Numbered from the stretch's first letter, positions 26,183-35,536 are shown. The stretch is DNA of 64,000 bases from an uncultured Sutterella sp. (GCA_958347955.1 CATVXH010000003.1:124001-188000), one strand, 5' to 3'. Notes: a model not told the origin generated them from the letters alone. Translations and numbers: made by a program.

Positions 26183-26814
26183 GCTAAATTTTTCTTCTTG
26201 AACTCGCATAAATCCGAAATCGGGCAGTTGCCGCATTCGGGTTTCGTGGCTTTGCAGCAGTAGCGGCCATGCAACAGCAACCAGTGGTGCGCGTCTTTTT
26301 TGAATTCATCAGGCACGAATTTCAGAAGTTTTCTTTCCACTTCCTCAGGTGTCTTTCCTGGGGCAAACATTGTTCGGTTGCAGACTCTAAAGATGTGGGT
26401 GTCGACGGCAATCGTCGGGTGGCCAAAAGCCACATTAAGCACGACGTTTGCGGTTTTTCTGCCGACGCCGGGCAAACTTTCAAGCGCGAGTCTGTCGTCG
26501 GGCACTTTACCGTCGTATTGGTTGATTAATTTTTCACACAATGCGATGACGTGTTTGGCTTTATTGCGATATAAGCCTATGTTTTTGATGTAAGGGATCA
26601 GACCCTCGACACCCAATTTAAAAATTGCCTCAGGTGTGTGGGCGATGGGATAAAGCTCTCGAGTGGCTATATTGACGCTTTTGTCTGTGGCTTGTGCTGA
26701 GAGCACCACCGCAACCAATAATTCGAACGGGGTGCTGTATTCGAGTTCACTTTTCGGATTGGGGCGAGCCTCGGCTAACCGCCTCATGATTTCATAGCGC
26801 TTGGCTTTATTCAT
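26179..26814 (-). CDS. nth: endonuclease III
   Basis: The protein has 211 residues. Nth removes oxidised pyrimidines and nicks abasic DNA. The helix-hairpin-helix LPGVGRKTANVVL carries the catalytic Lys, and AVDTHIFRV the catalytic Asp. The 4Fe-4S loop has the C-X6-C-X2-C-X5-C spacing (CKATKPECGNCPISDLC). Its start overlaps the end of the RnfB-like gene by four bases, so it is the last gene of a ferredoxin operon, in which its own Fe-S cluster is suggestive. Confidence 0.97.
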   Translation of the reverse strand: MNKAKRYEIMRRLAEARPNPKSELEYSTPFELLVAVVLSAQATDKSVNIATRELYPIAHTPEAIFKLGVEGLIPYIKNIGLYRNKAKHVIALCEKLINQYDGKVPDDRLALESLPGVGRKTANVVLNVAFGHPTIAVDTHIFRVCNRTMFAPGKTPEEVERKLLKFVPDEFKKDAHHWLLLHGRYCCKATKPECGNCPISDLCEFKKKNLA

Positions 26815-27386
26815 TTTTTGACCCTCGAAAGAATATCGGCCAAAATAGCTTTTTTCTTATCAGCCGAGCTTTGAGCGTTCAGCCTTGCATCTCGTTCGGC
26901 CTGACGATCTCTCTCCCTTTGCAGTTTCTGACGGTATCTTGCGCGCGCTGCCAAAGCTCGCTCTCGCGTCCACTCAAAAGGCGCGGGTTCCAGATCAATG
27001 CAATCCACTGGACAAGCCACAATGCACAGGGCGCATCCCGTGCACCAATCGGTGATCACCCCATGAAGACGTTTGGGCGCGCCGACAATCGCGTTGGTCG
27101 GGCAAACCGCCACACATTTTCTGCAACCGATACAGACATCAGGATTAATTCGCGAGACTTCAAGCGGCACCTCATGGCCGTACTCAGGATCAAGCGCGAG
27201 AGGTTTTTGACCTGTCACGCGTGCTAGGGCGTTGATTCCTTTCTGTCCTCCCGGAGCGCAACGGTTGATCGGCGCTTCGCCCATGGCAATAGCCCACGCG
27301 TAGTTCCTGCAGCCGTCAAAACCGCATTGCCGACATTGCGTTTGTGGCAGTACTTCGTCTATGGACTCAATCAGATTTTCATGCAT
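26811..27386 (-). CDS. RnfB-like polyferredoxin, stand-alone
   Basis: The protein has 191 residues. An N-terminal 4Fe-4S domain of the RnfB type has CRQCGFDGC and the distant Cys of NRCAPGG. Two ferredoxin repeats follow, CIGCRKCVAVCP and CTGCALCIVACP. The C-terminal 45 residues are a highly charged helix rich in Arg and Lys. The N-terminal membrane anchor of true RnfB is missing and no other rnf gene is nearby, so this is the soluble form found beside nth in many betaproteobacteria. It probably carries electrons between the ferredoxin, the reductase and an unknown acceptor. Confidence 0.85.
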   Translation of the reverse strand: MHENLIESIDEVLPQTQCRQCGFDGCRNYAWAIAMGEAPINRCAPGGQKGINALARVTGQKPLALDPEYGHEVPLEVSRINPDVCIGCRKCVAVCPTNAIVGAPKRLHGVITDWCTGCALCIVACPVDCIDLEPAPFEWTRERALAARARYRQKLQRERDRQAERDARLNAQSSADKKKAILADILSRVKK

Positions 27387-27392
27387 GATGAA

Positions 27393-28163
27393 CTACCAGA
27401 AATTTTCGGCTACATAGGTGCCGAGTTTGTTACCGCGGGGAGCTGTGAATCCGCGCTCTTTCAGAACCTTTTTCATTGAATCAACAAAACCGGGATTGCC
27501 GCAGATCATGGCGCGCACCCATTGAGGCGTAAAAGAGAACCCCATTTTTTCAAAGTCGCCATCGGCGATGGCTTGGGGAACCCGTTTGGTGATTTCGCCA
27601 CATAGGCATGGGTCGGATTCGCGGGTTGTGGCGGCGATAAACCGGAAATTGAGTTCTCGATTTTGACTGCGCACAGCTTGCATGAAGGCATCGGTTAACG
27701 TTATGTCATCGGCGCATCGAGCGCAGTGCACGACAACAACATTGTCGAATCTTTCCCAAGGGTTGTTTTTGACAACAGATAGGAAAGCGGAAAGTCCGGT
27801 GCCGGAAGCAAAGCAAAAGAGCGTTCCGCCATTTTCAAGCCGTTCGGGCAACATCAAGCCATAGGCCGTGTCATCGACATAGACCGTATCGCCAACCTTG
27901 AGTTCAAAAAGTTTCGGGCTCAACGCGCCGCCTAAAACACGCGCGACATAAAAACTTAATTTATTTTCCCTGGGATGACTGGCCAGCGAGTAGGGGCGCA
28001 TGAGAAAGTCCTCATCGCCTTGAGGGTTCTCTTTTAGCGCCACGCCGCAACGGACAAACTGCCCCGGCCGGTAAGTAAACCCCGCGGGCTTGGTCACGGA
28101 AAAAAACATCACTCGGTCATTGTGATGAGACAGCTCGGTGATAGTGACGGCTTGAATTGTCAT
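27393..28163 (-). CDS. fpr: ferredoxin-NADP reductase
   Basis: The protein has 256 residues. The FAD-binding motif RPYSLASHP and the NADP-binding glycine-rich stretch FASGTGLSAFLSV are clear, and the end KLGTYVAENFW is the usual C-terminus of the bacterial subclass. It moves electrons between NADPH and ferredoxin or flavodoxin. Its place between fdxA and the RnfB-like gene, with six bases to the latter, makes a coherent electron-transfer operon. AAGG precedes the ATG. Confidence 0.95.
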   Translation of the reverse strand: MTIQAVTITELSHHNDRVMFFSVTKPAGFTYRPGQFVRCGVALKENPQGDEDFLMRPYSLASHPRENKLSFYVARVLGGALSPKLFELKVGDTVYVDDTAYGLMLPERLENGGTLFCFASGTGLSAFLSVVKNNPWERFDNVVVVHCARCADDITLTDAFMQAVRSQNRELNFRFIAATTRESDPCLCGEITKRVPQAIADGDFEKMGFSFTPQWVRAMICGNPGFVDSMKKVLKERGFTAPRGNKLGTYVAENFW

Positions 28164-28186
28164 ATATCAGCCTTAATAAGAATGAA

Positions 28187-28212
28187 GCCTGTCCGGAATC
28201 TCACGGGCAGGC
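28187..28212 (-). terminator. GC-rich hairpin between fdxA and fpr
   Basis: GCCTGTCCG (28187-28195) and CGGGCAGGC (28204-28212) form a 9-bp stem with one G-U pair and an 8-base loop. No T tract follows on the minus strand. It is more likely a processing or attenuation site that sets fdxA above the downstream genes than a terminator. Confidence 0.45.
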
Positions 28213-28235
28213 TCTGTTAAAAAACTTCGCCGCTG

Positions 28236-28562
28236 TTATTCAGTCTTGAGATACTGGCGTTTGTTAGGCACGCCATGCCACTTGTCCGCATCAGCGGGGC
28301 GGGGACGCTGCCGAGTGATGGAAGGCCACTTTTTGGAAAGTTCAGCGTTCAAAGCGATGAACTCTTCCTGTCCTTCGGGCACGTCATCTTCATGGAAAAT
28401 CGCCTCTTCAGGACATTCAGGCACGCAGACAGCGCAATCAATGCATTCATCCGGATCAATCACAAGGAAATTCGGACCGACACGGAAGCAGTCCACAGGA
28501 CAGACGGCCACACAGGCTGTATCCGTGCAGTTAATACAGGGGTCACATACTACATGAGCCAC
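28236..28562 (-). CDS. fdxA: 7Fe ferredoxin
   Basis: The protein has 108 residues. The N-terminal [20 protein letters not shown] holds the 3Fe-4S and 4Fe-4S ligands, followed by VCPVDCF and the second cluster motif [12 protein letters not shown]. The C-terminal 45 residues ([14 protein letters not shown] and NKRQYL) are the family extension. It is a low-potential electron carrier and the first gene of the fdxA-fpr-rnfB-nth run. Confidence 0.96.
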   Translation of the reverse strand: MAHVVCDPCINCTDTACVAVCPVDCFRVGPNFLVIDPDECIDCAVCVPECPEEAIFHEDDVPEGQEEFIALNAELSKKWPSITRQRPRPADADKWHGVPNKRQYLKTE

Positions 28563-28671
28563 GGTTTTCTCCCTACTGAAATTTTTAATTTAATTTTTGA
28601 ATTCTAACGCAGATATCCGTGAAAAAGGCTAGACTAAACACATCGAAAACCATACGAAAAGGCTTAGCATT

Positions 28672-29838
28672 GTGATTATCGAGTCGCTGTTGGATACCGA
28701 TCTGTATAAGTTCACCATGATGCAATGCGTTTTGCATCAATTTCCAGGCGCATCCGTCGAATATCGTTTTCGGTGCCGCAATGAAGGGGTTGATCTCAGA
28801 CCCTATATTGAAGAGATTAAAGAGCAAGTGGATCATTTGTGCACTCTTCGTTTTAAAGAAGATGAGCTTGAGTACCTGCGCTCGCTTCGCTTCATCAAAG
28901 ACGACTTTGTGGAGTTTTTGAGTCTTTTCCAACTCAAACGCAAATACATTGATATCTCCGACAAAGACGGTCAACTCAGCATAACGATAAAAGGTCCGTG
29001 GCTGCACACCATTTTGTTTGAAATTCCTGTTTTGGCTATTGTCAATGAGACTTACTTCAAGCACATAGCTCCCAACATAGACAAGAGCGAGGGACTCAGA
29101 CGGTTGGATGCGAAAATCCGCATCATCGAAAACGAGCCCGACCGTGAGCTGATTTCTATTTCGGATTTTGGGACTCGGCGGCGTTTTTCTCGTCTTTGGC
29201 AAAAAGAAGTCTTGGAAATTCTTAAAGAGCGTTTGCCGCATGAGTTTGCGGGCACGAGCAATGTTCTTTATGCCAAAGAGCTTAATCTGATACCGATGGG
29301 GACGATGGCTCATGAATACCTCCAGGCCTGCCAGGCATTGGGCCCCAGGTTGCGTGACTCTCAGACCTACGCGTTTGAAATGTGGGCAAAAGAGTATCGG
29401 GGAGATTTGGGCATAGCTTTGACCGATGTCTACGGAATCGAGCCTTTTTTAAAAGACTTTGACATGTACTTCTGCAAACTCTTTGATGGAGTCAGACAGG
29501 ATTCCGGCGACCCTGAAAGTTGGGGCGAGCGCATGATCGAGCACTACAAGGCCAACCGTTGTGATCCCCGGACAAAAACATTCATTTTCTCGGACAGTCT
29601 GACTTTTGATCGGTTGATCACTCTTTTCAGACGCTTTAAAGGGCGCGTGAAACTCGGCTTTGGTGTCGGCACCAACCTGACCAACGATTTAGGCCCGGAG
29701 CCTCTGAATATCGTCATTAAGATGGTGCGCGCCAATGGTCAGCCGGTTGCGAAAATTTCCGACACTCCCGGCAAGAGTCTCTGCGATGATCCGAGTTATT
29801 TGGCTTATCTGAAACAAGTTTTCGGGATGACTTCTTAA
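28672..29838 (+). CDS. pncB: nicotinate phosphoribosyltransferase
   Basis: The protein has 388 residues. It converts nicotinate and PRPP to nicotinate mononucleotide, the salvage entry to NAD. The start GTG gives [18 protein letters not shown], the family N-terminus. The phosphorylated His lies in [10 protein letters not shown], and [15 protein letters not shown] is the PRPP-binding region. It is divergent from fdxA across 109 bp. The last NAD step, nadE, lies 13 kb to the right. Confidence 0.96.
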   Translation: MIIESLLDTDLYKFTMMQCVLHQFPGASVEYRFRCRNEGVDLRPYIEEIKEQVDHLCTLRFKEDELEYLRSLRFIKDDFVEFLSLFQLKRKYIDISDKDGQLSITIKGPWLHTILFEIPVLAIVNETYFKHIAPNIDKSEGLRRLDAKIRIIENEPDRELISISDFGTRRRFSRLWQKEVLEILKERLPHEFAGTSNVLYAKELNLIPMGTMAHEYLQACQALGPRLRDSQTYAFEMWAKEYRGDLGIALTDVYGIEPFLKDFDMYFCKLFDGVRQDSGDPESWGERMIEHYKANRCDPRTKTFIFSDSLTFDRLITLFRRFKGRVKLGFGVGTNLTNDLGPEPLNIVIKMVRANGQPVAKISDTPGKSLCDDPSYLAYLKQVFGMTS

Positions 29839-29853
29839 AAAAACGGAAAATAA

Positions 29854-29884
29854 TTGAACAGTGTTTAAAAAAGTTTTGTAAAAT
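29854..29884 (+). promoter_or_regulatory. candidate promoter of the sodium/proton antiporter gene
   Basis: TTGAAC at 29854-29859 and TAAAAT at 29879-29884 resemble -35 and -10 boxes, though the 19-bp spacer is long. The gene starts 42 bp downstream. Confidence 0.35.
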
Positions 29885-29926
29885 CGAAAAGTTAACTTAA
29901 ATCAAAAAAAGCAAAGGAATTAACAA

Positions 29927-31324
29927 ATGATTCAAAAAATGCTTTTCGGGGCGTGTTTGGCCGCATCGCCATTGCTCGCCAACGCCGCCGGTCTCAATGG
30001 CGCGGAGCTTTCAATGCTCTGGGCGGTGCCTTTCGCGGGGATTTTGCTCAGCATCGCGCTCTGTCCTCTTTTGGTGCCGCATTTTTGGCATAACCATTTT
30101 GGTAAAGTAGCCGTTGCCTGGGCTCTTTTATGCGCTGTTCCTCTTTATGCCATTTATGGCGGCACGGTGGCTACGGGCGCTTTGGCTCACGCGATTATCG
30201 GCGACTACATCCCGTTTATTATTTTCGTCGGCGCTTTGTTTGTGGTGGCGGGCGGCATTCATATCCGTTCTTCATTCGAAGGCACGCCTTTGATGAATGC
30301 GGCGTTTCTTTTTGTCGGCGCACTTCTTGCCAACGTGATGGGGACAACGGGCGCGGCAATGCTCATCATCCGTCCTTTGCTTGAAGCCAATAAGACCCGC
30401 AAGTACCAGATGCACACCTTCATCTTCTTTATTTTCTTGGTGGCCAATATCGGCGGCAGTCTTACCCCCTTGGGTGATCCTCCCTTGTTCTTAGGCTTCC
30501 TGCGTGGCGTGGACTTTTTCTGGACGACCGAGCATTTGTTCTTGCCGATGATGTCGACGGTTCTCTTCCTTCTGTTTATCTATGTCATCATCGACACGAT
30601 CATGTATAAGAAGGAAGATCAATCGACGATTCATTTCAAGGAAAAGGAACCTTTCAAGATTGAAGGTGCAATCAATATTCTTTTGCTTGCCGGTATTGTT
30701 GGTAGCATGCTTTTGTCCGGTTTTTGGAAGTCGGGCGTCACGTTTGAAGTGATGCATGTTCAATTGACACTTGAATCGGTTATCCGCGATGTTCTCTTTT
30801 TGACGATTGGTGTTTTGAGCTTGGTGCTTACACCTAAGGTCGCCCGCGAAGGCAATCAATTCTCTTGGGATCCGATTCTCGAAGTGGCGAAGCTCTTCTT
30901 CGGCATTTTCTGCTGCATCGTGCCGGTCATCGAAATGTTGCGCGCCGGCCACGACGGCGCATTCGCTCCGCTCGTTGCCTTGGTGACCAATGCGGACGGA
31001 ACCTTTAACAATCATGTCTTCTTCTGGCTCACCGGCGCTTTGTCATCCTTCTTGGATAATGCTCCGACCTATTTGGCGTTCTTTAACTTGGCCGGCGGCG
31101 ATCCTGTGCTCTTGATGGGTGAAGATTCGCACACTTTGATGGCCATCTCCATGGGCGCTGTGTTTATGGGTTCAATGACCTACATCGGTAACGCACCTAA
31201 CTTCATGACGATTTCCATCGTCCAAGAACGCGGCGTGAAGATGCCGAGCTTCTTCGGTTACATGATTTGGTCTGTCGGTATTTTGGTTCCGACGTTCTTC
31301 CTGATGAATTTGTTCTTCATCTAA
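29927..31324 (+). CDS. sodium:proton antiporter, CitMHS/NhaD-like
   Basis: The protein has 465 residues. A signal-like first helix (MIQKMLFGACLAASPLLANAAG) is followed by about twelve membrane helices. Key segments are NVMGTTGAAMLIIRPLL, IGGSLTPLGDPPLFLGFLRG and the later SSFLDNAPTYLAFFN, all typical of ion-transporter superfamily antiporters related to NhaD. It should exchange Na+ for protons at the inner membrane. AAAGGAATTAACA gives the ribosome binding site, and a strong terminator follows, so it is monocistronic. Confidence 0.88.
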   Translation: MIQKMLFGACLAASPLLANAAGLNGAELSMLWAVPFAGILLSIALCPLLVPHFWHNHFGKVAVAWALLCAVPLYAIYGGTVATGALAHAIIGDYIPFIIFVGALFVVAGGIHIRSSFEGTPLMNAAFLFVGALLANVMGTTGAAMLIIRPLLEANKTRKYQMHTFIFFIFLVANIGGSLTPLGDPPLFLGFLRGVDFFWTTEHLFLPMMSTVLFLLFIYVIIDTIMYKKEDQSTIHFKEKEPFKIEGAINILLLAGIVGSMLLSGFWKSGVTFEVMHVQLTLESVIRDVLFLTIGVLSLVLTPKVAREGNQFSWDPILEVAKLFFGIFCCIVPVIEMLRAGHDGAFAPLVALVTNADGTFNNHVFFWLTGALSSFLDNAPTYLAFFNLAGGDPVLLMGEDSHTLMAISMGAVFMGSMTYIGNAPNFMTISIVQERGVKMPSFFGYMIWSVGILVPTFFLMNLFFI

Positions 31325-31353
31325 AACGTCAGTTTTTAAGACTCTGACTGCTG

Positions 31354-31385
31354 AAGGCCTTGGGAATTTTCTCAAGGCCTTTTTG
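31354..31385 (+). terminator. Rho-independent terminator of the antiporter gene
   Basis: AAGGCCTTG (31354-31362) and CAAGGCCTT (31373-31381) form a perfect 9-bp stem with a 10-base loop, followed by TTTG. Confidence 0.92.
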
Positions 31386-31488
31386 CAGTGTGATCGGCAC
31401 GGTAAAAACAGCATTAGCACATAAAGCATCAATTTAAGTGGTTTGCGGTATTTAAACGTTTGAAACCTTAGTCAAACTGTTTTGAAAT

Positions 31489-31497
31489 TGTTAAAAT
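31489..31497 (+). promoter_or_regulatory. candidate extended -10 promoter of rhlE
   Basis: TGTTAAAAT at 31489-31497 is an extended -10 box (TGn plus TAAAAT), 62 bp upstream of the rhlE ATG. No good -35 was found at the normal distance. Confidence 0.4.
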
Positions 31498-31558
31498 CTC
31501 TGAAATTTCAAAGTGATATTGTTTTTTAAGAGAAAAGTCTCTGAGAACGGAAAAGTCA

Positions 31559-32926
31559 ATGCCAGAATCGCAATCTTTCGCTTCTTTCGGTTTGCATGAT
31601 TGTTTAATGCGGGCCATTTCTGAAATGGGCTATGAAACACCGACTCCTATCCAAACACAGGCCATTCCTTTGGTTTTGGCCGGCCACGATGTGATGGGCG
31701 CGGCTCAGACCGGCACCGGCAAAACGGCCAGTTTTGGTTTGCCTCTTTTGGAGCGTTTGATTCCGTCGGCAAATACCAGCATGTCTCCCGCGCGCCATCC
31801 GGTGCGCGCCTTGGTGTTGACCCCCACACGAGAGCTCGCCGATCAGGTGCATGAAAATCTGCAAAGCTATGCCAAATACACGGGACTTCGCACGGCCTGC
31901 GTATTCGGCGGTGTGGATATTCACACCCAGCAGGATGCGCTCAGAAGGGGAGTCGAAGTATTGGTGGCCACACCGGGTCGCCTGCTGGATCATATTGAGC
32001 AGCGCAACACCGCCTTGGGTCAAGTTCAAATCGTCGTTCTCGACGAAGCTGACCGCATGCTCGACATGGGCTTTTTACCCGATATTTCCCGTATTCTTAA
32101 GCTTTTGCCCGTAAAACGGCAAAGCCTGATGTTTTCGGCGACTTTTTCGCCGGAAATTAAAAAATTGGCCTCTAACTTTCTCAATAGTCCGAAGTTGGTT
32201 GAGGTCGCCCGTGAAAATTCAACGGCTAAAACGATCACGCAACGCCTATTCGAAGTGCACGACTCTGAAAAAGTGGATGCGCTTCTAGATCTGCTTGATG
32301 ATGAAATGTGCGATGACGCCAAGAATATCCTGGTCTTTGTGAATTCTAAGATTTGCTGCCGCCGATTGGCGAGAACTTTGTCTCAGTACGGTATTGAAGC
32401 TGACGCCATTCACGGAGATAAAACGCAGGACGAGCGCATAAAAACATTGGATGCGTTCAAGCGCGGCGAGCTTCGGGTGCTTGTGGCAACGGATGTTGCC
32501 GCGCGCGGTTTGGATATCGCCGACCTGCCGGTGGTGATCAATTATGACGTCCCGTTTAACGCGGAAGATTACGTGCATCGTATCGGACGGACCGGTCGGG
32601 CGGGCATGAAGGGCCTGGCCCTGACGCTTATGTGTCCCGGCGCTGATGAGAAAAACATCTCAGCCATTGAAACACTCACAAAGCAACGCTTCAAACGCAT
32701 TCGCCTGGATGTCTCTTCCCACCGTAGACCCTCCAGAGGGCCAAGAAAGGTGTACACGCCGCCTCCGGTCAGTCCTGTAAGTTCAGATCCTTTCTTTGAT
32801 AAACCCTACGAACCCAGTCAGGCGGCTGAAGGTGACCTCGAGCAAAAGCCTTTGAATGAAGTGCGCAAAGAGACGAATAAAAAGCCCCGGGTGGCGGCCT
32901 TATTGGGCGGATTGATTCGCCGATAA
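31559..32926 (+). CDS. rhlE: ATP-dependent RNA helicase, DEAD-box, RhlE group
   Basis: The protein has 455 residues. The helicase motifs read in order: the Q motif (FASFGLHDCLMRAISEMGY, then PTPIQ), Walker A AQTGTGKTA, PTRELA, TPGRLLDH, VLDEADRMLDMGF, SAT in FSATFSPEI, and the C-terminal ATDVAARGLD and HRIGRTGRAG. RhlE proteins act in rRNA maturation and RNA turnover. The last 85 residues are a basic, Pro-rich low-complexity tail ending AALLGGLIRR, likely for RNA binding. Confidence 0.95.
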   Translation: MPESQSFASFGLHDCLMRAISEMGYETPTPIQTQAIPLVLAGHDVMGAAQTGTGKTASFGLPLLERLIPSANTSMSPARHPVRALVLTPTRELADQVHENLQSYAKYTGLRTACVFGGVDIHTQQDALRRGVEVLVATPGRLLDHIEQRNTALGQVQIVVLDEADRMLDMGFLPDISRILKLLPVKRQSLMFSATFSPEIKKLASNFLNSPKLVEVARENSTAKTITQRLFEVHDSEKVDALLDLLDDEMCDDAKNILVFVNSKICCRRLARTLSQYGIEADAIHGDKTQDERIKTLDAFKRGELRVLVATDVAARGLDIADLPVVINYDVPFNAEDYVHRIGRTGRAGMKGLALTLMCPGADEKNISAIETLTKQRFKRIRLDVSSHRRPSRGPRKVYTPPPVSPVSSDPFFDKPYEPSQAAEGDLEQKPLNEVRKETNKKPRVAALLGGLIRR

Positions 32927-32945
32927 TAGTTTTTTGTTGAAAATG

Positions 32946-32968
32946 GCGCTCCGTTTGGGGTGCTTTTT
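32946..32968 (+). terminator. Rho-independent terminator of rhlE
   Basis: GCGCTCC (32946-32952) pairs with GGGGTGC (32957-32963) through two G-U pairs, with a GTTT loop and TTTTT after it, 20 bp past the rhlE stop. Confidence 0.7.
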
Positions 32969-33114
32969 CAGCCGCGCAAAAAAGTCACATTTCTTAACTG
33001 CTTTTTTTCGTCATTATTTCTACAATCATAAAAGTCCAATAACTTCTGGCCCATTGAGCTTTTCTTCTGATTCAGGGAATGGCTTGGGTTTATACGAATA
33101 GGCTGGGGTGTCTT

Positions 33115-35238
33115 ATGTCTGAAGAAAAACAAGCCGACAGTATGCTTGCCCGGCAGATGGCTATGCCTCTGTACGGGGACAAGAAACTTTTCACAGGTGA
33201 ATCCCGGTTGGCCCACGCCGACGGTATGGCCAACATCGTTCGAGGTATTCGGGATGATGAGGAGCTGGTTTCTGCCTGTTATCTTTTTGCCGTGCATGAT
33301 TGCTTGAGCAATCCCGATGAATGGTTGAAAAACAATTTCGGCACCGGTGTCGCGGAGCTTGTCAATGAGTTGCACCGATTGATTGAATTAAACGGGAAAA
33401 CTCGTCTGATGCCTGCCGATGACGATGAAAAAGGCAACGATAAACTTATGCTCAAAGCGCAGGATGCGCTTTTGAGAAAAATGGTGCTGGCTATGTGCAG
33501 GGATCTGCGAGTGGTGATATTAAGACTCTCGAGTCGCCTGCAGACGCTCCGTTACTACGCGATGAAAAAAGACGATCCGGAAGGAGCTCGCGCATACGGT
33601 GCCGACACTTTGGCGCTTTACGCGCCGTTGGCCAATCGCTTGGGTATCTGGCAGATAAAGTGGGAACTGGAAGATCTTTCCCTGCGCTTTACCAAACCCG
33701 ATATCTACAATGAGATTGCCCAGCAACTTGATGAAAGCCGAGAAGCCCGTTTGGCGTTCATGAAGGATGCGGTCAATAAGATTCGCTCCATGCTTGCGGA
33801 AAAGGGGATTGAAGCTGAAGTTTCCGGCCGTCCGAAACATATTTATTCCATCTATAAAAAGATGGAGCGCAAGCACCTTCGTTTTGATCAGCTTTACGAT
33901 GTGCGCGCTCTGCGTATCATTGTGCAAACCGTTGAGCAATGCTACGAAGTGCTCTCCATTGTGCAGGAAAATTTCCCGGGCGTAAGTTCCGAGTATGACG
34001 ACTACATCTCAAATCCGAAACCGAACGGTTACCGTTCGCTTCACACCGTGATTTTGGATTCAAAGCAGCGCCCGATCGAAATCCAGATACGCACACGCGA
34101 AATGCACGAGTATAACGAGCTCGGCATGGCCGCGCACTGGCGCTATAAAGAAGCGGGCAACTCGGAAAAAAGCACTCAAAGCGCGGAAGACCAGAAAGTG
34201 GCCTGGTTGCGTCAGCTTTTGGCCTGGAGTAGCGATGTTAAGCCCGAAGGTCCGACCGGAGTCGAGGATGAACATGTCTATGTGCTGACTCCCCAAGGGC
34301 GCGTTGTGGAAATGCGCGCAGGCGCCACCCCCATTGATTTTGCCTACCATTTGCACAGTGAATTGGGCCATCGTTGCCGGGGCGCTAAAGTCAACGGGCA
34401 GATGGTTCCTCTCAATTACAAATTAAAAACCGGTGAGACGGTGGAAATCGTGGCGGCCAAAGCGGGCGGCCCGAGCCGTGACTGGCTCAATCCTGAATTG
34501 GGTTTTGTCGTTACCAATCGTGCTCGAGGCAAGGTTCGTCAGTGGTTTAATCAAAAAGCCGTTGAAGAAATGATCGACGCGGGCCGAGACATCGTTGAGA
34601 AGGATCTTGCCCGACTCGGCAAAACCGCCTTTAAACTTGAGGATCTCGCAAAGCGTTTGGGTTACGACACGATTGAGGATCTTTTTGTCGGTGCCGCAAA
34701 AGAAGAGTTCGGTTTTAAGAGCATTGAAAAAGTTCTCAAACCGCAGGAAGAAGAAAAAAAGGAGATTTTCACTTCCAAGTCTAAAGTTGAGCACGCCAAG
34801 AGCCGTGTTTTGGTTGTGGGGGTTGACTCTCTTTTAACGCAGCTGGCCCGCTGTTGCCATCCGGCTCCACCGGACAAAATCGTGGGTTTTGTGACCCGCG
34901 GACGAGGCGTGACAATTCACCGGGCTGATTGCCCCAATATCCGACATCTCGATGAAAAGGGACAGGAGCGTTTAATTGAGGTGAGTTGGGGCAACGCGGA
35001 AGGTGCTGTGTTCCCTGTTGAAGTGCTGGTGGTTGGTCAGAATTTGCCCGGCCTGTTAAAGGACATGAGTGAAATCTTCATGAAGGAAAAAATTGCCATT
35101 ATCAGCATGAGCTCGCAGGTGGTCAAGAGTGACATGCATTGGCGCTTTAACGTGGAAATTTCACAGGCCGAGTCTCTGAAGCGATCGCTTAAGGCCATTC
35201 AAGATTTGCCGGGCGTCTATAACGCCAGACGGACCTAA
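33115..35238 (+). CDS. relA: (p)ppGpp synthetase, RelA type
   Basis: The protein has 707 residues from ATG 33115 (GGGG upstream); the frame is open 12 codons further, but that ATG lacks a binding site. Domains in order: a degenerate HD domain, the synthetase, TGS (from about VYVLTPQGRVVEM), a zinc-finger-like segment with the Cys-Cys-His of LARCCHPAPP, and a C-terminal ACT. The HD hydrolase looks dead: the usual LADRLHN is LSSRLQT and the ED pair is missing. The synthetase has EYDDY, the EXDD form of synthesis-only RelA, and GYRSLH. It should make (p)ppGpp on starved ribosomes. SpoT must be elsewhere. Confidence 0.94.
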   Translation: MSEEKQADSMLARQMAMPLYGDKKLFTGESRLAHADGMANIVRGIRDDEELVSACYLFAVHDCLSNPDEWLKNNFGTGVAELVNELHRLIELNGKTRLMPADDDEKGNDKLMLKAQDALLRKMVLAMCRDLRVVILRLSSRLQTLRYYAMKKDDPEGARAYGADTLALYAPLANRLGIWQIKWELEDLSLRFTKPDIYNEIAQQLDESREARLAFMKDAVNKIRSMLAEKGIEAEVSGRPKHIYSIYKKMERKHLRFDQLYDVRALRIIVQTVEQCYEVLSIVQENFPGVSSEYDDYISNPKPNGYRSLHTVILDSKQRPIEIQIRTREMHEYNELGMAAHWRYKEAGNSEKSTQSAEDQKVAWLRQLLAWSSDVKPEGPTGVEDEHVYVLTPQGRVVEMRAGATPIDFAYHLHSELGHRCRGAKVNGQMVPLNYKLKTGETVEIVAAKAGGPSRDWLNPELGFVVTNRARGKVRQWFNQKAVEEMIDAGRDIVEKDLARLGKTAFKLEDLAKRLGYDTIEDLFVGAAKEEFGFKSIEKVLKPQEEEKKEIFTSKSKVEHAKSRVLVVGVDSLLTQLARCCHPAPPDKIVGFVTRGRGVTIHRADCPNIRHLDEKGQERLIEVSWGNAEGAVFPVEVLVVGQNLPGLLKDMSEIFMKEKIAIISMSSQVVKSDMHWRFNVEISQAESLKRSLKAIQDLPGVYNARRT

Positions 35239-35250
35239 TTGGAGAGCCAG

Positions 35251-35466
35251 ATGGTAATCCCCGATAAAGTGCGTCGTTTTTTAGAGCAATTTTTGCGTTG
35301 CCTTATTTATGTCGGTCTTGGACATACAGCGTTTGAGGCGCTGAGTATCTGGCGAACTCCGGAGGTTTCTCATCTTTGGTACTACGGTTTGGCTGTGCCG
35401 GGTCTCTATTATCTGGTTCCGATTATTGTGCTGACTGTTTTTCTGGCGCTTTCACGAAAACGATAA
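35251..35466 (+). CDS. small hypothetical membrane protein downstream of relA
   Basis: The protein has 71 residues from ATG 35251, with GGAGAG five bases before it; a TTG right after the relA stop would add four residues. There are two hydrophobic helices, CLIYVGLGHTAFEAL and YLVPIIVLTVFLAL, and the ends are basic (PDKVRRF, LSRKR). It follows relA by 12 bp and precedes a strong terminator, so it is cotranscribed with relA. No family was recognised. Confidence 0.6.
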   Translation: MVIPDKVRRFLEQFLRCLIYVGLGHTAFEALSIWRTPEVSHLWYYGLAVPGLYYLVPIIVLTVFLALSRKR

Positions 35467-35483
35467 ACGTTTCAAACACTCGA

Positions 35484-35514
35484 AAAAAATCGGTCGCTTT
35501 GGCGACCGATTTTT
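35484..35514. terminator. strong bidirectional terminator between the relA operon and cstA
   Basis: ATCGGTCGC (35489-35497) and GCGACCGAT (35502-35510) form a perfect 9-bp stem with a TTTG loop. Flanking AAAA and TTTT give a U tract for both converging transcription units. Confidence 0.93.
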
Positions 35515-35536
35515 CTAGTGTCAAAAGAAGTAAGTG

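Noticed and set aside
28585..29313. 242-codon leftward open frame opposite pncB
   Set aside because: It overlaps pncB almost entirely and also its promoter region; pncB is a complete, recognisable enzyme.
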